Shown here: one piece after another, positions 1 through 7,455 of the stretch
How positions within the stretch are numbered: the first letter of the stretch is position 1
How the letters are laid out: each line of letters begins with the position of its first letter
Source of the DNA: CAYTES01 sp964436935
GTDB lineage: Bacteria > Patescibacteriota > Gracilibacteria > UBA1369 > UBA12473
DNA length: 13,065 nucleotides
Assembly: GCA_964436935.1 (NCBI GenBank)
Contig: CAYTES010000039.1
Location: forward strand, 1 to 13,065
Direction: 5' to 3'
The notes under the pieces: model-generated
The model's input: only the letters and a program-made list of their open reading frames with translations
Told to the model about the DNA's origin: nothing
Database searches by the model: none
Translations under genes and position numbers: made by a program

Positions 1-279
1 CGTGAGCGGGGCTGCCTGACACCCGTCCGGTGACCACCCCTTTTTCTCTCCAAGTGCAACCCAACTTTTGCCCACCGTTTCAAAAAATCCGACTCCCTTT
101 TACAGCGATTAGCTTGACTTCTTTGGGTTTATCAGTCACAATTAAGCTGTAAGTTTTCTCGATAGGGTTTTCTTTCTTTTCGGTAGAATCAATGAGTGTG
201 CGCGACCCATTACAACTCGAAAGATCAGAGGCCTTACTGAGTGCTCCTTACACTCTAGTATTTATTTTTCTCAAATCGT
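1..279. other. Leader / intergenic region, no gene recognised
   Basis: No open reading frame with recognisable protein content crosses this stretch. The first ~40 bases are GC-rich and followed by a T-run (40-44), which could be the 3' end of an RNA or a terminator. The only hairpin I find there is weak (CACC/GGTG), and I do not recognise tRNA, tmRNA, SRP or RNase P signatures. The rest holds the promoter candidate and possible long leader of the RRM gene, including a small inverted repeat GAGTG/CACTC around 239-255. Confidence 0.4.
114..142 (+). promoter_or_regulatory. Candidate sigma-70-type promoter of the RRM gene
   Basis: TTGACT (114-119) and CACAAT (137-142) are separated by 17 bp, with 5/6 and 4/6 consensus matches. 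If used, transcription would begin near 149 and leave a 5' leader of about 130 nt before the ATG at 280. A second TAGAAT-like box at 184-189 lacks a good -35 partner. Confidence 0.45.
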
Positions 280-609
280 ATGAGCACTAAGTTATACGTA
301 GGGGGTGTCCCCTACAGCACAACTGAAGAATCTCTTCAGGCCGCATTCGCCCAAGCTGGAAACGTTGTTTCAGCAAAAGTGATCACTGATCGTGTTACCG
401 GTCGATCTCGTGGGTTTGCCTTTGTTGAAATGGCAACCGATGAGGAAGGCCAAGCCGCCATTGCCATGTGGCATGGTAAAGAGTTTGAAGGTCGCACATT
501 GACTGTCAATGAAGCCCGTCCTTTGGAAGATCGTCCCCCTCGCCGACCTGGCGGAGGTGGAGGCGGAGGATTTCGCCGTGAAGGCGGAGGAAGCCGCAAC
601 GATTGGTAA
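280..609 (+). CDS. RRM-domain, glycine-rich RNA-binding protein
   Basis: A 109-residue single RNA-recognition-motif protein. RNP2 is LYVGGV (residues 5-10) and RNP1 is RGFAFVEM (44-51), with the aromatic residues that stack on RNA bases intact. The fold covers about residues 3-82 and is followed by a basic Pro/Arg stretch and a glycine-rich tail (91-105) ending in NDW. This is the layout of cyanobacterial Rbp and plant glycine-rich RNA-binding proteins, which bind single-stranded RNA in the cytoplasm and are often cold-induced. Cold induction here would be inference, supported only by the possible long 5' leader. The ATG at 280 has no SD (upstream bases are CTCAAATCGT) but is fixed by the start of the RRM fold. 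The gene is monocistronic, flanked by its own promoter candidate and a strong terminator. Confidence 0.93.
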   Translation: MSTKLYVGGVPYSTTEESLQAAFAQAGNVVSAKVITDRVTGRSRGFAFVEMATDEEGQAAIAMWHGKEFEGRTLTVNEARPLEDRPPRRPGGGGGGGFRREGGGSRNDW

Positions 610-633
610 ATCGACACTTAAAACGTCAACTTT

Positions 634-666
634 AAAAAAACAGGGCGCGCGCAGCCCTGTTTTTTT
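634..666. terminator. Bidirectional rho-independent terminator
   Basis: A 6-bp GC stem, CAGGGC (641-646) with GCCCTG (654-659), and a 7-nt loop, preceded by seven A and followed by seven T. It is symmetrical, so it can end the RRM transcript on the plus strand and also the convergent gene at 676-1830 on the minus strand. Confidence 0.9.
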
Positions 667-675
667 GTATGATTA

Positions 676-1830
676 TTAAATGGATGATTCATCCACTAAA
701 TCTTGGATTGTAACATCTGCTTTTTGCAATACCCTTTTTTCTCCAGGACTTTTTAATTGATACCCAAAATTCCATACCTTTACGATCCTAGTAGACATGC
801 CGCGCATCATGCGTTTCGGATCACGATTATCCTCTCTTACATAATGCAAATTGCGGTTAAAGGCATCTAGCTCTTTAGGGTAGATACCCTCAAAATTGAG
901 CGAATTTAATACCTTTTCACATTCCTTTAACCAAAACTCTTTTTCATTATCTTCTTTGGTATTTGCTAAATCAAAAAAGCCCCCCAATAAGATATGCATA
1001 TAAACGCCAATAGACCATTTCTCCCATCGGTACGTTTCTAATGTCTCTAGGAAAGCGGGAATAAACCCATCAGCTTTTCTTCTTTCACTCATGCATTGCG
1101 CGGATGCTTGAAGAGCTTCTTTAAATCGAGCTATCTCTTCTAGACTAAGACACTCCCTCTGTCCTTCAAGTGGAGGCATCGATTGCAAAGGAACTTCTAT
1201 TTGTGCAACACTCAACAAACTTTGAAATAAATTCATTAAGGGGGCATCTTCCTGATGGAAATCGCTATTTTTCCCATAGCAATCCACAATGTATCTATTG
1301 ATTTGTTCTTTAAACTCATTCGGATCTAAAAAAGTATCTGCAGTAGCAAATAAAAATGCCCCACTCATTGAATCATCTTTATTTTCCTCTTGATATTTAA
1401 TTTTGAGAAAATTGTTCTCAATAAAGTCAAGGATTTTATTTATCTCATTTATTAAATTGTACAGTGTGCTACTATTTTCTTTTGCATATTTTAAAATGTT
1501 TTTTAGAGATTCTTGAACAGGAAAAACGAAGGGGTATCGTAATTCCAAAGCAGTATCCAGGGATGATAATACTGTGGGGTCGGCTGGGGTGTCCTTCGCT
1601 AACAAGGGGATTGCGTCACTATGTTCAGTTATTTTCACTAAAAAATCCCCCATTCTTGCTTCTCTTGATATTACAGCGGGGCCAAGCTCTGGCAATGAAA
1701 ATTCTCCTACCTCGGATGACCCCGAAGCTACAGGTATTTCTTGTCGCGCTGATTGGATTTGAGGAGCCGGTACTTTAGACTGATTTGATTGATCAGGCGC
1801 AAATAGATCGGCCATTGTTAATCCTGCCAT
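676..1830 (-). CDS. Uncharacterised protein with a GrpE-like C-terminal domain
   Basis: 384 residues, no signal peptide or membrane segment. Residues 1-50 are polar and probably disordered; 100-150 are helical and Lys/Asn-rich. The last ~80 residues (298-376) follow the pattern of the GrpE head: a helix, then FNRNLH (324-329) matching the FDPxxH motif, then a segment with GY (356-357) and RVL (366-368), matching the family's ...V..V...GY....VLRPA.V end. Residues 255-270 also resemble the GrpE helix LLPVLDNLE. GrpE is the DnaK nucleotide-exchange factor and is normally about 180-220 residues, so this would be a long divergent relative; exchange activity is unproven. Start: the ATG at 1830 lies 6 nt after a -10 box and may be leaderless; the ATG at 1815 has an upstream GGCAGGA and is an alternative. 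The gene looks more AT-rich than its neighbours and may have been acquired. Confidence 0.75.
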   Translation of the reverse strand: MAGLTMADLFAPDQSNQSKVPAPQIQSARQEIPVASGSSEVGEFSLPELGPAVISREARMGDFLVKITEHSDAIPLLAKDTPADPTVLSSLDTALELRYPFVFPVQESLKNILKYAKENSSTLYNLINEINKILDFIENNFLKIKYQEENKDDSMSGAFLFATADTFLDPNEFKEQINRYIVDCYGKNSDFHQEDAPLMNLFQSLLSVAQIEVPLQSMPPLEGQRECLSLEEIARFKEALQASAQCMSERRKADGFIPAFLETLETYRWEKWSIGVYMHILLGGFFDLANTKEDNEKEFWLKECEKVLNSLNFEGIYPKELDAFNRNLHYVREDNRDPKRMMRGMSTRIVKVWNFGYQLKSPGEKRVLQKADVTIQDLVDESSI

Positions 1831-1836
1831 AGAGCT

Positions 1837-1865
1837 ATATTAGCATAAAGATAGTATTTTTGCAA
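1837..1865 (-). promoter_or_regulatory. Promoter of the GrpE-like gene
   Basis: On the minus strand, TTGCAA (1865-1860) and TAATAT (1842-1837) are separated by 17 bp. Only six bases separate the -10 box from the ATG at 1830, so transcription should start at or next to the start codon. Confidence 0.6.
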
Positions 1866-1868
1866 CCC

Positions 1869-4835
1869 TTACTCCATGGCCACACTCACTCGCGCAAATT
1901 GAATGAACACGAGGGTGAACAAGGCCACCATCACAAAGGGTGCCACGGTGGAAATCCAGTTGCGACGGTGCGGTCGGAAGTATTTCAAGAGTAGTGAATT
2001 GCTGACCACGGAAATCGAGCTAAAGGCCATCGCCAGACCCGCCAATTCGGGCTTTAAAACCAGCCCCACACCCGCGAAGATCCGAGCGGCGATGGGAATG
2101 CCCATAATGTTGTAGAGCAACGCAAACACCATGTTTTGTTTGATTTTCCACATGGTTTCTTTGGACAAATCAATGGCCACCGCCACATCGCGCAGGTCGT
2201 TTTTGACCATCACCACGCCTCCGGTTTCCATGGCCACATCCGTTCCGGAGCCCATGGCAATACCGAGATCGGCCTGGGCAAGCGCAGGAGCATCATTGAT
2301 GCCATCTCCCACCATGGCCACAATTTTACCGGCGTTTTGAAGCTGTTTGACCTCATTGGCCTTGTCTTCCGGCAACACCTCGGCCAATACATTTTCAATG
2401 CCCACTTCTCGCGCAATCGCATGAGCCGTGCGGCTGTTGTCTCCGGTGATCATGAATAGCTCCAGCCCCTTACGTTTGAGCCCCGCAATCGCTTCTTTTG
2501 AGGTTTCTTTCACTTTGTCCGCCACGCCAATCAACCCCAAAATCTCCTTTTCATCGGCCAAGATCATGACCGTGCGTCCCATGTCTTCCAAGCGCGTCAT
2601 CTTTTTTTGAACGCGATCGAGGTTCAAGGCAAGCGCATCGGTGATCAATTTTCGATTGCCCAGATAATAAAATGCTCCGTTTATTTTCCCTTTCACCCCA
2701 TGCCCCGGAATGGCTTCAAACTGTTCGATCGAAGGGGTTTCGAGGCCTTCTTCCTCAGCGTAGCTCACGATCGCTTCCGCCAAAGGGTGCTCGGATCGTT
2801 TTTCGAGTGCCGCGGCGAGCTGAACCACCTCATCTTCGTCCTTGGAAGCAAAGGTTTGAACGTCTGTGACCTCCGGTTTACCCTGCGTAAGCGTCCCTGT
2901 TTTGTCGAACACAATGGTGGTGATTTTTTGAGCGGCTTCGAGCGGCTCTCCTCCTTTGATCAAAATACCGTATTCCGCGCCCTTCCCGGTCCCCACCATG
3001 ATGGCGGTCGGCGTGGCCAACCCCAGGGCGCACGGACAAGCGATCACGATCACGGCGGTGAAGGCCATGAGCGCGAAGGATAATGTGGATCCGGCGATAA
3101 AATACCAGCCGAGACCGGTCAACAGCGCCACAATGATCACGGCCGGGACAAACCAAGACGAAATCTGATCCGCAAACGCCTGAATCGGAGCCTTGGAGCC
3201 TTGTGCTTCTTCGATGAGGCGAATGATTTGGGCCAGCGTGGTTTCCGCTCCCACGCGGGTCGCCTGAAATTCAAAACTTCCATTTTTATTCATCGTGCCT
3301 CCAATCACCGCATCTCCTTCATTTTTTTCAACCGGAATACTTTCACCGGTGACCATGGACTCATCCACGGCCGAGGATCCACTCATTATTTTTCCATCCA
3401 CCGGCACTTTTTCTCCGGGCCGCACCAAGATCAGTTCTCCCGCCTGCACCGTATCGATCGAGACATCTTGAGCCACCCCGTTGCGGATCACGCGAGCGGT
3501 CTTGGGCTGCAACCCCATGAGTTTTTTAATGGCTTCCGACGTACGCCCTTTTGCCTTGGCCTCCAGCCATTTGCCGAGCACCACAAAGGTGATCAAGAAG
3601 GCGGCGGTTTCAAAATACAGCTCTCCGATTTTTTCTCCATTCAAGCCCAAAAGGGTGTTGTTTTGAATCGCAAAAATCATGAAATTAACAAGGCTGTAGA
3701 AATAAGCGGTCGAGGTTCCAATCGCAATCAAACTGTCCATATTGAAACTGCGCATCTTGAGGCTGGACCACATGCCTTTGTAAAATCCTGCTCCGATCCA
3801 AAACTGCACCGGCGTGGCCAGGATGAGGGAAATGATCCCAAAATAGGGAGGAAATAGGTTTGCTCCGGGTAAAATCGGGAAGAAATCAAGCAACATAAAA
3901 TACAGCATCGGCGCGCTAAACACGATGCCAGCGACTAATTTTTTAAAATAGCCGTGAATCACCCGTTCACGCTTTTTGGCGTCAAATTCTGTGTCCTTTT
4001 CGTCGATCAGTTCCGCGCCGTAACCCGCCCCTTTAATGGCTTGGATCAATTGGGGCAGTTGGGCTTGGTTTTCGTCAAACAAAACCGTGGCTTTTTCCGA
4101 CGCATAATTCACGTTCGCCTGCTGAACACCGGGCACTTTTTTCAAGGCACGCTCAATGATATTGGCGCAGGAGGCGCAGTGCATTCCGAGGAGAGACAGT
4201 GCGACTTTTTTCTGCGAGGAAGATGACGATTTTGAGGATTCGGCAGGCATCGCGGCAGACGAAGAAACCATCACCGGATGAAAATCATAGTCGAGTTTTC
4301 CTTCCTGCAACGGAAACACATTGCCCTTTTCCAATAATTTCATCAGCTCGGCGATGGGGCCCGATTTGAGCAATTGTTCCAGAGAAGTGGTTGATTTTCC
4401 ATCGAGGGGAGTGACTTTTAAAGCGCGATCGGTTTGGATTTTCCCGTCAAAGGAGGGCTTTCCGGTGACATCTTGAGACAATTTTCCTTCCGCCGTGATT
4501 TTGGATTCCAGAGTGAGCGTGACCGGAACCGCCTCGCCTTCGACTTGTGCGATTGTGGGAGGTTCGGCTTTCATTGCCACCGATTTTTGAGGTACTTTTT
4601 CACTTTCGAGATTTTTTTCTTCCACGATCTCACCTTTATAGCCCGCAGTCTGAATTGCTTCAAGCATCTGATCCGTACTCACTTGGTCCATGTCGGCAAT
4701 GATGGTGGCTTTTCCTTCCTTAAAACTCACCTCGACTTTCTCGACTCCGGGTAATTCCTGAACTTCTTCCCCGATGATCTTTTCACAGGAGGTGCAGTGC
4801 ATGCCTTTGATATTGATGGTGAGTTCTTGTTTCAT
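1869..4835 (-). CDS. copA: Copper-exporting P1B-type ATPase CopA
   Basis: 988 residues, inner-membrane Cu+ efflux pump driven by ATP. It has two N-terminal HMA domains with GMHCxSC sites (C14/C17 and C220/C223), then membrane helices from about residue 298. Catalytic signatures are complete: TGES (496-499) in the actuator domain, CPC (600-602) in the transport helix, DKTGT with phosphorylated D644, SEHP (H683), TGDN (797-800) and GDGINDAP (843-850). The P1B-1 Cu+ signature is completed by YN (908-909) and MAFSS (936-940). The two HMA domains are separated by an unusual ~130-residue hydrophilic linker (about 76-208, Ser-rich at its end), making the protein longer than typical ~800-residue CopA. 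The ATG at 4835 immediately precedes the first HMA; upstream bases (GATCGTCCC) contain no SD. A CsoR-type palindrome lies 50 bp upstream, so copper-induced derepression is likely. Confidence 0.97.
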   Translation of the reverse strand: MKQELTINIKGMHCTSCEKIIGEEVQELPGVEKVEVSFKEGKATIIADMDQVSTDQMLEAIQTAGYKGEIVEEKNLESEKVPQKSVAMKAEPPTIAQVEGEAVPVTLTLESKITAEGKLSQDVTGKPSFDGKIQTDRALKVTPLDGKSTTSLEQLLKSGPIAELMKLLEKGNVFPLQEGKLDYDFHPVMVSSSAAMPAESSKSSSSSQKKVALSLLGMHCASCANIIERALKKVPGVQQANVNYASEKATVLFDENQAQLPQLIQAIKGAGYGAELIDEKDTEFDAKKRERVIHGYFKKLVAGIVFSAPMLYFMLLDFFPILPGANLFPPYFGIISLILATPVQFWIGAGFYKGMWSSLKMRSFNMDSLIAIGTSTAYFYSLVNFMIFAIQNNTLLGLNGEKIGELYFETAAFLITFVVLGKWLEAKAKGRTSEAIKKLMGLQPKTARVIRNGVAQDVSIDTVQAGELILVRPGEKVPVDGKIMSGSSAVDESMVTGESIPVEKNEGDAVIGGTMNKNGSFEFQATRVGAETTLAQIIRLIEEAQGSKAPIQAFADQISSWFVPAVIIVALLTGLGWYFIAGSTLSFALMAFTAVIVIACPCALGLATPTAIMVGTGKGAEYGILIKGGEPLEAAQKITTIVFDKTGTLTQGKPEVTDVQTFASKDEDEVVQLAAALEKRSEHPLAEAIVSYAEEEGLETPSIEQFEAIPGHGVKGKINGAFYYLGNRKLITDALALNLDRVQKKMTRLEDMGRTVMILADEKEILGLIGVADKVKETSKEAIAGLKRKGLELFMITGDNSRTAHAIAREVGIENVLAEVLPEDKANEVKQLQNAGKIVAMVGDGINDAPALAQADLGIAMGSGTDVAMETGGVVMVKNDLRDVAVAIDLSKETMWKIKQNMVFALLYNIMGIPIAARIFAGVGLVLKPELAGLAMAFSSISVVSNSLLLKYFRPHRRNWISTVAPFVMVALFTLVFIQFARVSVAME

Positions 4836-4884
4836 GGGACGATCGGGTTAGAAAGATAGGTGAGCGATAACGAGTCCTGACCAG

Positions 4885-4901
4885 TACCTATGGTGTAGGT
4901 A
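4885..4901. promoter_or_regulatory. Probable CsoR operator upstream of copA
   Basis: Inverted repeat TACCTA-TGGTG-TAGGTA, a perfect 6-bp palindrome around a 5-bp centre. Sixteen consecutive bases are identical to the element upstream of csoR at 7300-7315. No convincing -35/-10 pair is obvious here, but the position (50 bp before the copA start) suits a repressor site. Assignment to CsoR is inferred from the copper-gene context and the shared copy. Confidence 0.8.
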
Positions 4902-4967
4902 TGAAATGAGTGATAGAAATAGAAAAATTAAACATTGATCAGTGGTGATTGAGGATTGGTCATTAAC

Positions 4968-6734
4968 TTACTGCACCACGATTTGCCCCCGTGGAATGCC
5001 CATGGCGCAGGTAATGAGATAATTCCCCTTTTCGGTGGGCGTGAAATCAAAGGCTACCGTTTTCCCTTCCTCGAGCCATTGTGGCTCATCGGCAAGACCC
5101 GGAATCATGATGCTGCCCATGCAGCCCTGTCCTTCCACTTGCACGTCCACTTCAAAACGGACCGGCTGTCCTGCCTTAACGGTGAAATCGTAAGGCTGAA
5201 TGTCGTCTGCTAAGGAGGCGTAAGTGGTCCGAAGGAGTTGCACACCGGTATCCAATAGGGTGCTCTCTTGTACGACTTCCGCTTCCGCTGATGTTTCAAC
5301 TGTTTCATCGACAGAAATGGTGGTGCGATTTTCCGCGTTATCCGACGAAAACTCAGCTTCCGAACTTTCCGAAACACTCACTTCCTCCACATGGAACACG
5401 CCACGATACATGCCCATGGAGCAAGAAAAGTTCAGATCACCCGTTTCGGTGGGAGTAAATTCGATCACATTTTCTCCGGGTTGAAGCTGCCGCTGAATAT
5501 TTAAATCCGGGACCACCAGGCTGCTGGCGCAGGTATTGGAATCGATTGAGGTCACGATCCATTGCACGGGAACGCCGCGAGTGATCGTGAATTCATTCGG
5601 AGAATAACCGAAACGAGCCTGTTCCATTTCCACGATTTGGACCCCGTCTTTGAGTTCCACGGCGCCTCCTTGATTTTCAGACGAAGCGGAAAAATCGAGC
5701 CACTCCGGCCGTGTCCATCCGGTGAGGTTGTATCCATTGGAAAGATTGAAAAACGCCAACCCGATCACAATTAATCCCGCAAATTTGAAGAATTTCTTGG
5801 CGAACGCTCCTTTGATGACCGAGGTGAGCCCCCCAATTCCCAACAGTCCCGGCGCGGTGCCCAACGCGAAAGTCCCCATGATGAGCGCCCCGGCCGTGAA
5901 ACTCCCCGTGCTCATGGCAAACAACTGCATGGCTTGCGTGAATCCGCAGGGCAAGAAAAACGTGAGTGCCCCGACCAACATGGAATTGCCGTGACTGTAC
6001 TCTCGTTCATGATGCTTTTTGATCCCCAAAGCCCGACTGATGCCGGAAGGAAGGGTCAATAATCCATTGGAAAGTCGAGGAAAAATCTCAATCAATTGGA
6101 GCCCCAGCATCAACATCACCACTCCCACACCCATGGTCATAAGCCCCAGACCAAGACTGGAGATTTGAAAGGCCTGCCCCAGTAAACCGATCGCCCCGCC
6201 CAAAAGAACATATGAGAAAAGTCGTCCGATGTTGAAAAATACATGCGGACGAAATTTTTGAAATGGGGTGGCCTCGGGATGTTTTTCCGCGTGACGAGCC
6301 GAAATTCCTAAAACCAAACCACCCACTAAGGCCATGCAGGTCGATACTCCCGCCGTTAAACCGATCAACAGCACCACCACCAAATCGGCGGCGCTTTCCG
6401 GGCTTCCCACATTGAAATTGAATAAATCGGCGCGTTTCAACACGATATACAGCATGAACAAAATGGCAAATGCCAATGCCAAATCGATGTAATCTTCTTC
6501 CTTATGACTGAACCACGGCTTCGGCCCATCGCCGCCCACGGAATAACCCGCCTCGGCCACCGCGGCTTCCACTTTTTCTCGATCCAGCGGCCCCTTGGAG
6601 TACACCTCCGCCTGCTTGTTTTTGAGACTCACGTGGACGCTTTTCACGTTTGGAATTTCCTTGAGCGCATCGCCAATCAGCACTTCGCACGACCGACAAT
6701 GCATGCCTTTAATGGGAATGATTGTTTTTTTCAT
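4968..6734 (-). CDS. HMA - SafE/DsbD-like membrane - double cupredoxin fusion, probable copper handling protein
   Basis: 588 residues in three modules. Residues 1-67 form an HMA domain with GMHCRSC (C13/C16), facing the cytoplasm. Residues ~83-331 contain about seven membrane helices of the COG2836 'sulfite exporter TauE/SafE'/DsbD-like type, with a cysteine in each repeat half (C133 in STCMALVGG, C263 in FFLPCGF). Residues ~360-450 and ~500-588 are two cupredoxin-like beta domains joined by an acidic Ser/Glu-rich linker. Each carries a Cys/Met-rich loop (C402 with CSMGM at 438-442; C538 with CAMGI at 576-580), plausible Cu ligands outside the membrane. The family name implies sulfite export, but domain content and the csoR/copA neighbours point to copper transfer across the membrane. 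It starts 23 bp after the HMA chaperone gene with no SD and is probably co-transcribed with it. Confidence 0.9.
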   Translation of the reverse strand: MKKTIIPIKGMHCRSCEVLIGDALKEIPNVKSVHVSLKNKQAEVYSKGPLDREKVEAAVAEAGYSVGGDGPKPWFSHKEEDYIDLALAFAILFMLYIVLKRADLFNFNVGSPESAADLVVVLLIGLTAGVSTCMALVGGLVLGISARHAEKHPEATPFQKFRPHVFFNIGRLFSYVLLGGAIGLLGQAFQISSLGLGLMTMGVGVVMLMLGLQLIEIFPRLSNGLLTLPSGISRALGIKKHHEREYSHGNSMLVGALTFFLPCGFTQAMQLFAMSTGSFTAGALIMGTFALGTAPGLLGIGGLTSVIKGAFAKKFFKFAGLIVIGLAFFNLSNGYNLTGWTRPEWLDFSASSENQGGAVELKDGVQIVEMEQARFGYSPNEFTITRGVPVQWIVTSIDSNTCASSLVVPDLNIQRQLQPGENVIEFTPTETGDLNFSCSMGMYRGVFHVEEVSVSESSEAEFSSDNAENRTTISVDETVETSAEAEVVQESTLLDTGVQLLRTTYASLADDIQPYDFTVKAGQPVRFEVDVQVEGQGCMGSIMIPGLADEPQWLEEGKTVAFDFTPTEKGNYLITCAMGIPRGQIVVQ

Positions 6735-6757
6735 GAAAAAGGATGAAGGATTATCAA

Positions 6758-6958
6758 TTAGGACTGCACCGTGTATTCAGTGTCGGCTAAAGCCGCCTGA
6801 ACTTCGTCCGCTTCAATGACTCGATCCGCTTCGATTTGAGTTTTTCCGCTCAATTCCACCTGGACCGTCCGGACACCTTGTAATTTTGAAAGGCGCTTGG
6901 AGATGAGCTTGATGCACGCGTCACAATGGAGGCCAGAAAGGGTGAGTGTGGTGAGCAT
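6758..6958 (-). CDS. copZ: Small HMA-domain copper chaperone (CopZ-like)
   Basis: A 66-residue protein that is nothing but one heavy-metal-associated ferredoxin-like domain, the size of CopZ/Atx1 chaperones. The metal loop is SGLHCDAC with C12 and C15; leucine replaces the methionine usual in GMxCxxC. Such proteins carry Cu(I) in the cytoplasm and pass it to the HMA domains of CopA-type pumps. It lies between csoR (34 bp upstream) and the HMA-membrane-cupredoxin gene (23 bp downstream) in the same orientation, fitting an operon. The ATG at 6958 is preceded by a pyrimidine-rich leader (TCTTCTCTCTT) with no SD. Copper specificity is inferred from the neighbours; the domain alone could bind another soft metal. 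Confidence 0.88.
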   Translation of the reverse strand: MLTTLTLSGLHCDACIKLISKRLSKLQGVRTVQVELSGKTQIEADRVIEADEVQAALADTEYTVQS

Positions 6959-6992
6959 AAGAGAGAAGAGTTAGAAGAAATAGTTTTGTGCA

Positions 6993-7283
6993 TCACCGGT
7001 TCACCATTTTGGACAGATTCAGCACTTCGTCGATCATTTTTTGCTGTGTTTTTTTGTCGCCCTTGATCATGGCATTCCGAAAACAAGAATTGAGATGCTC
7101 TTCCAGGAGCATATGATGGGCGGATTTCAAGAGGCCGATCACCGCTAAACCCTGCTGCATGATGTCCACGCAGTACTGCCCTTCTTCCATCATTTTAATG
7201 AGCTTGTCGGTGTGAGTGCGGGCTTTTTTAAAATTAATAATGATTTTTTCCTTTTCCTTTTTGAGCGATTCTTTTTTCATCAT
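6993..7283 (-). CDS. csoR: CsoR-family copper-sensing repressor
   Basis: A 96-residue all-helical DUF156/CsoR protein. The three Cu(I) ligands are present with the spacing of Mycobacterium tuberculosis CsoR (C36-H61-C65): here C38, H63 and C67, with tyrosine immediately before the first cysteine as in that protein. This pattern separates Cu sensors from the related RcnR (Ni/Co) and FrmR (formaldehyde) subgroups. Apo-CsoR binds its operator and is released on Cu(I) binding. It is the first gene of the probable operon csoR-copZ-fusion protein, and its operator lies 17 bp before the ATG, so it should repress itself. ATGs at 7283 and 7280 are both possible; neither has an SD. The protein ends at a TGA, and the canonical C-terminus argues that UGA is a true stop here. 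Confidence 0.95.
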   Translation of the reverse strand: MMKKESLKKEKEKIIINFKKARTHTDKLIKMMEEGQYCVDIMQQGLAVIGLLKSAHHMLLEEHLNSCFRNAMIKGDKKTQQKMIDEVLNLSKMVNR

Positions 7284-7299
7284 TGAAGGGTTATACGTA

Positions 7300-7316
7300 T
7301 ACCTATGGTGTAGGTG
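7300..7316. promoter_or_regulatory. Probable CsoR operator upstream of csoR
   Basis: TACCTA-TGGTG-TAGGTG, with half sites ACCTA/TAGGT and the same 5-bp centre as the copA copy. A further palindrome, TATACGTATA (7292-7301), abuts it on the gene-proximal side. The element lies just downstream of the -10 box at 7326-7331, where bound repressor would block initiation. Confidence 0.85.
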
Positions 7317-7325
7317 CTTAACCTT

Positions 7326-7353
7326 AATATACTCTCAATTTATGGTTCGTCAA
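7326..7353 (-). promoter_or_regulatory. Promoter of the csoR operon
   Basis: Minus-strand TTGACG (7353-7348) and TATATT (7331-7326) separated by 16 bp. The predicted transcription start, about 7319, falls right next to the CsoR-type palindrome. Confidence 0.65.
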
Positions 7354-7412
7354 GAACTTTTCATGCGAAGCTCGATCACTATTTTTTCGGGCAATTATTT
7401 TTTTGAAAATAC

Positions 7413-7455
7413 TTTTCAGGTTAGCGACTTGTCCTGGGACAAGATTTTTCAGGTT
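7413..7455. repeat. Hairpin between two copies of TTTTCAGGTT
   Basis: Direct repeats at 7413-7422 and 7446-7455 flank the inverted repeat CTTGTC-CTGG-GACAAG (7428-7443), followed by A and five T. Read on the plus strand this resembles a small intrinsic terminator, but no plus-strand gene precedes it. Its role is unknown. Confidence 0.5.

Noticed and set aside
1..45. 3' end of a structural RNA (SRP, tmRNA or RNase P)
   Set aside because: GC-rich sequence followed by T-run is suggestive, but no diagnostic conserved motif is visible and the hairpin is weak.
336..617. 93-residue minus-strand frame opposite the RRM gene
   Set aside because: It is the antisense shadow of a well-supported RRM protein; the poly-Pro run mirrors the glycine codons.
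4968..6734. Sulfite exporter or urease accessory function
   Set aside because: This follows only from the membrane-domain family name; the fused HMA and cupredoxin domains and copper neighbours argue for copper.
6993..6995. Recoding of UGA as glycine, as in Gracilibacteria/Absconditabacteria
   Set aside because: CsoR, YbeY and the HTH protein end at TGA exactly where their families or topology end, and no conserved protein contains an in-frame TGA.
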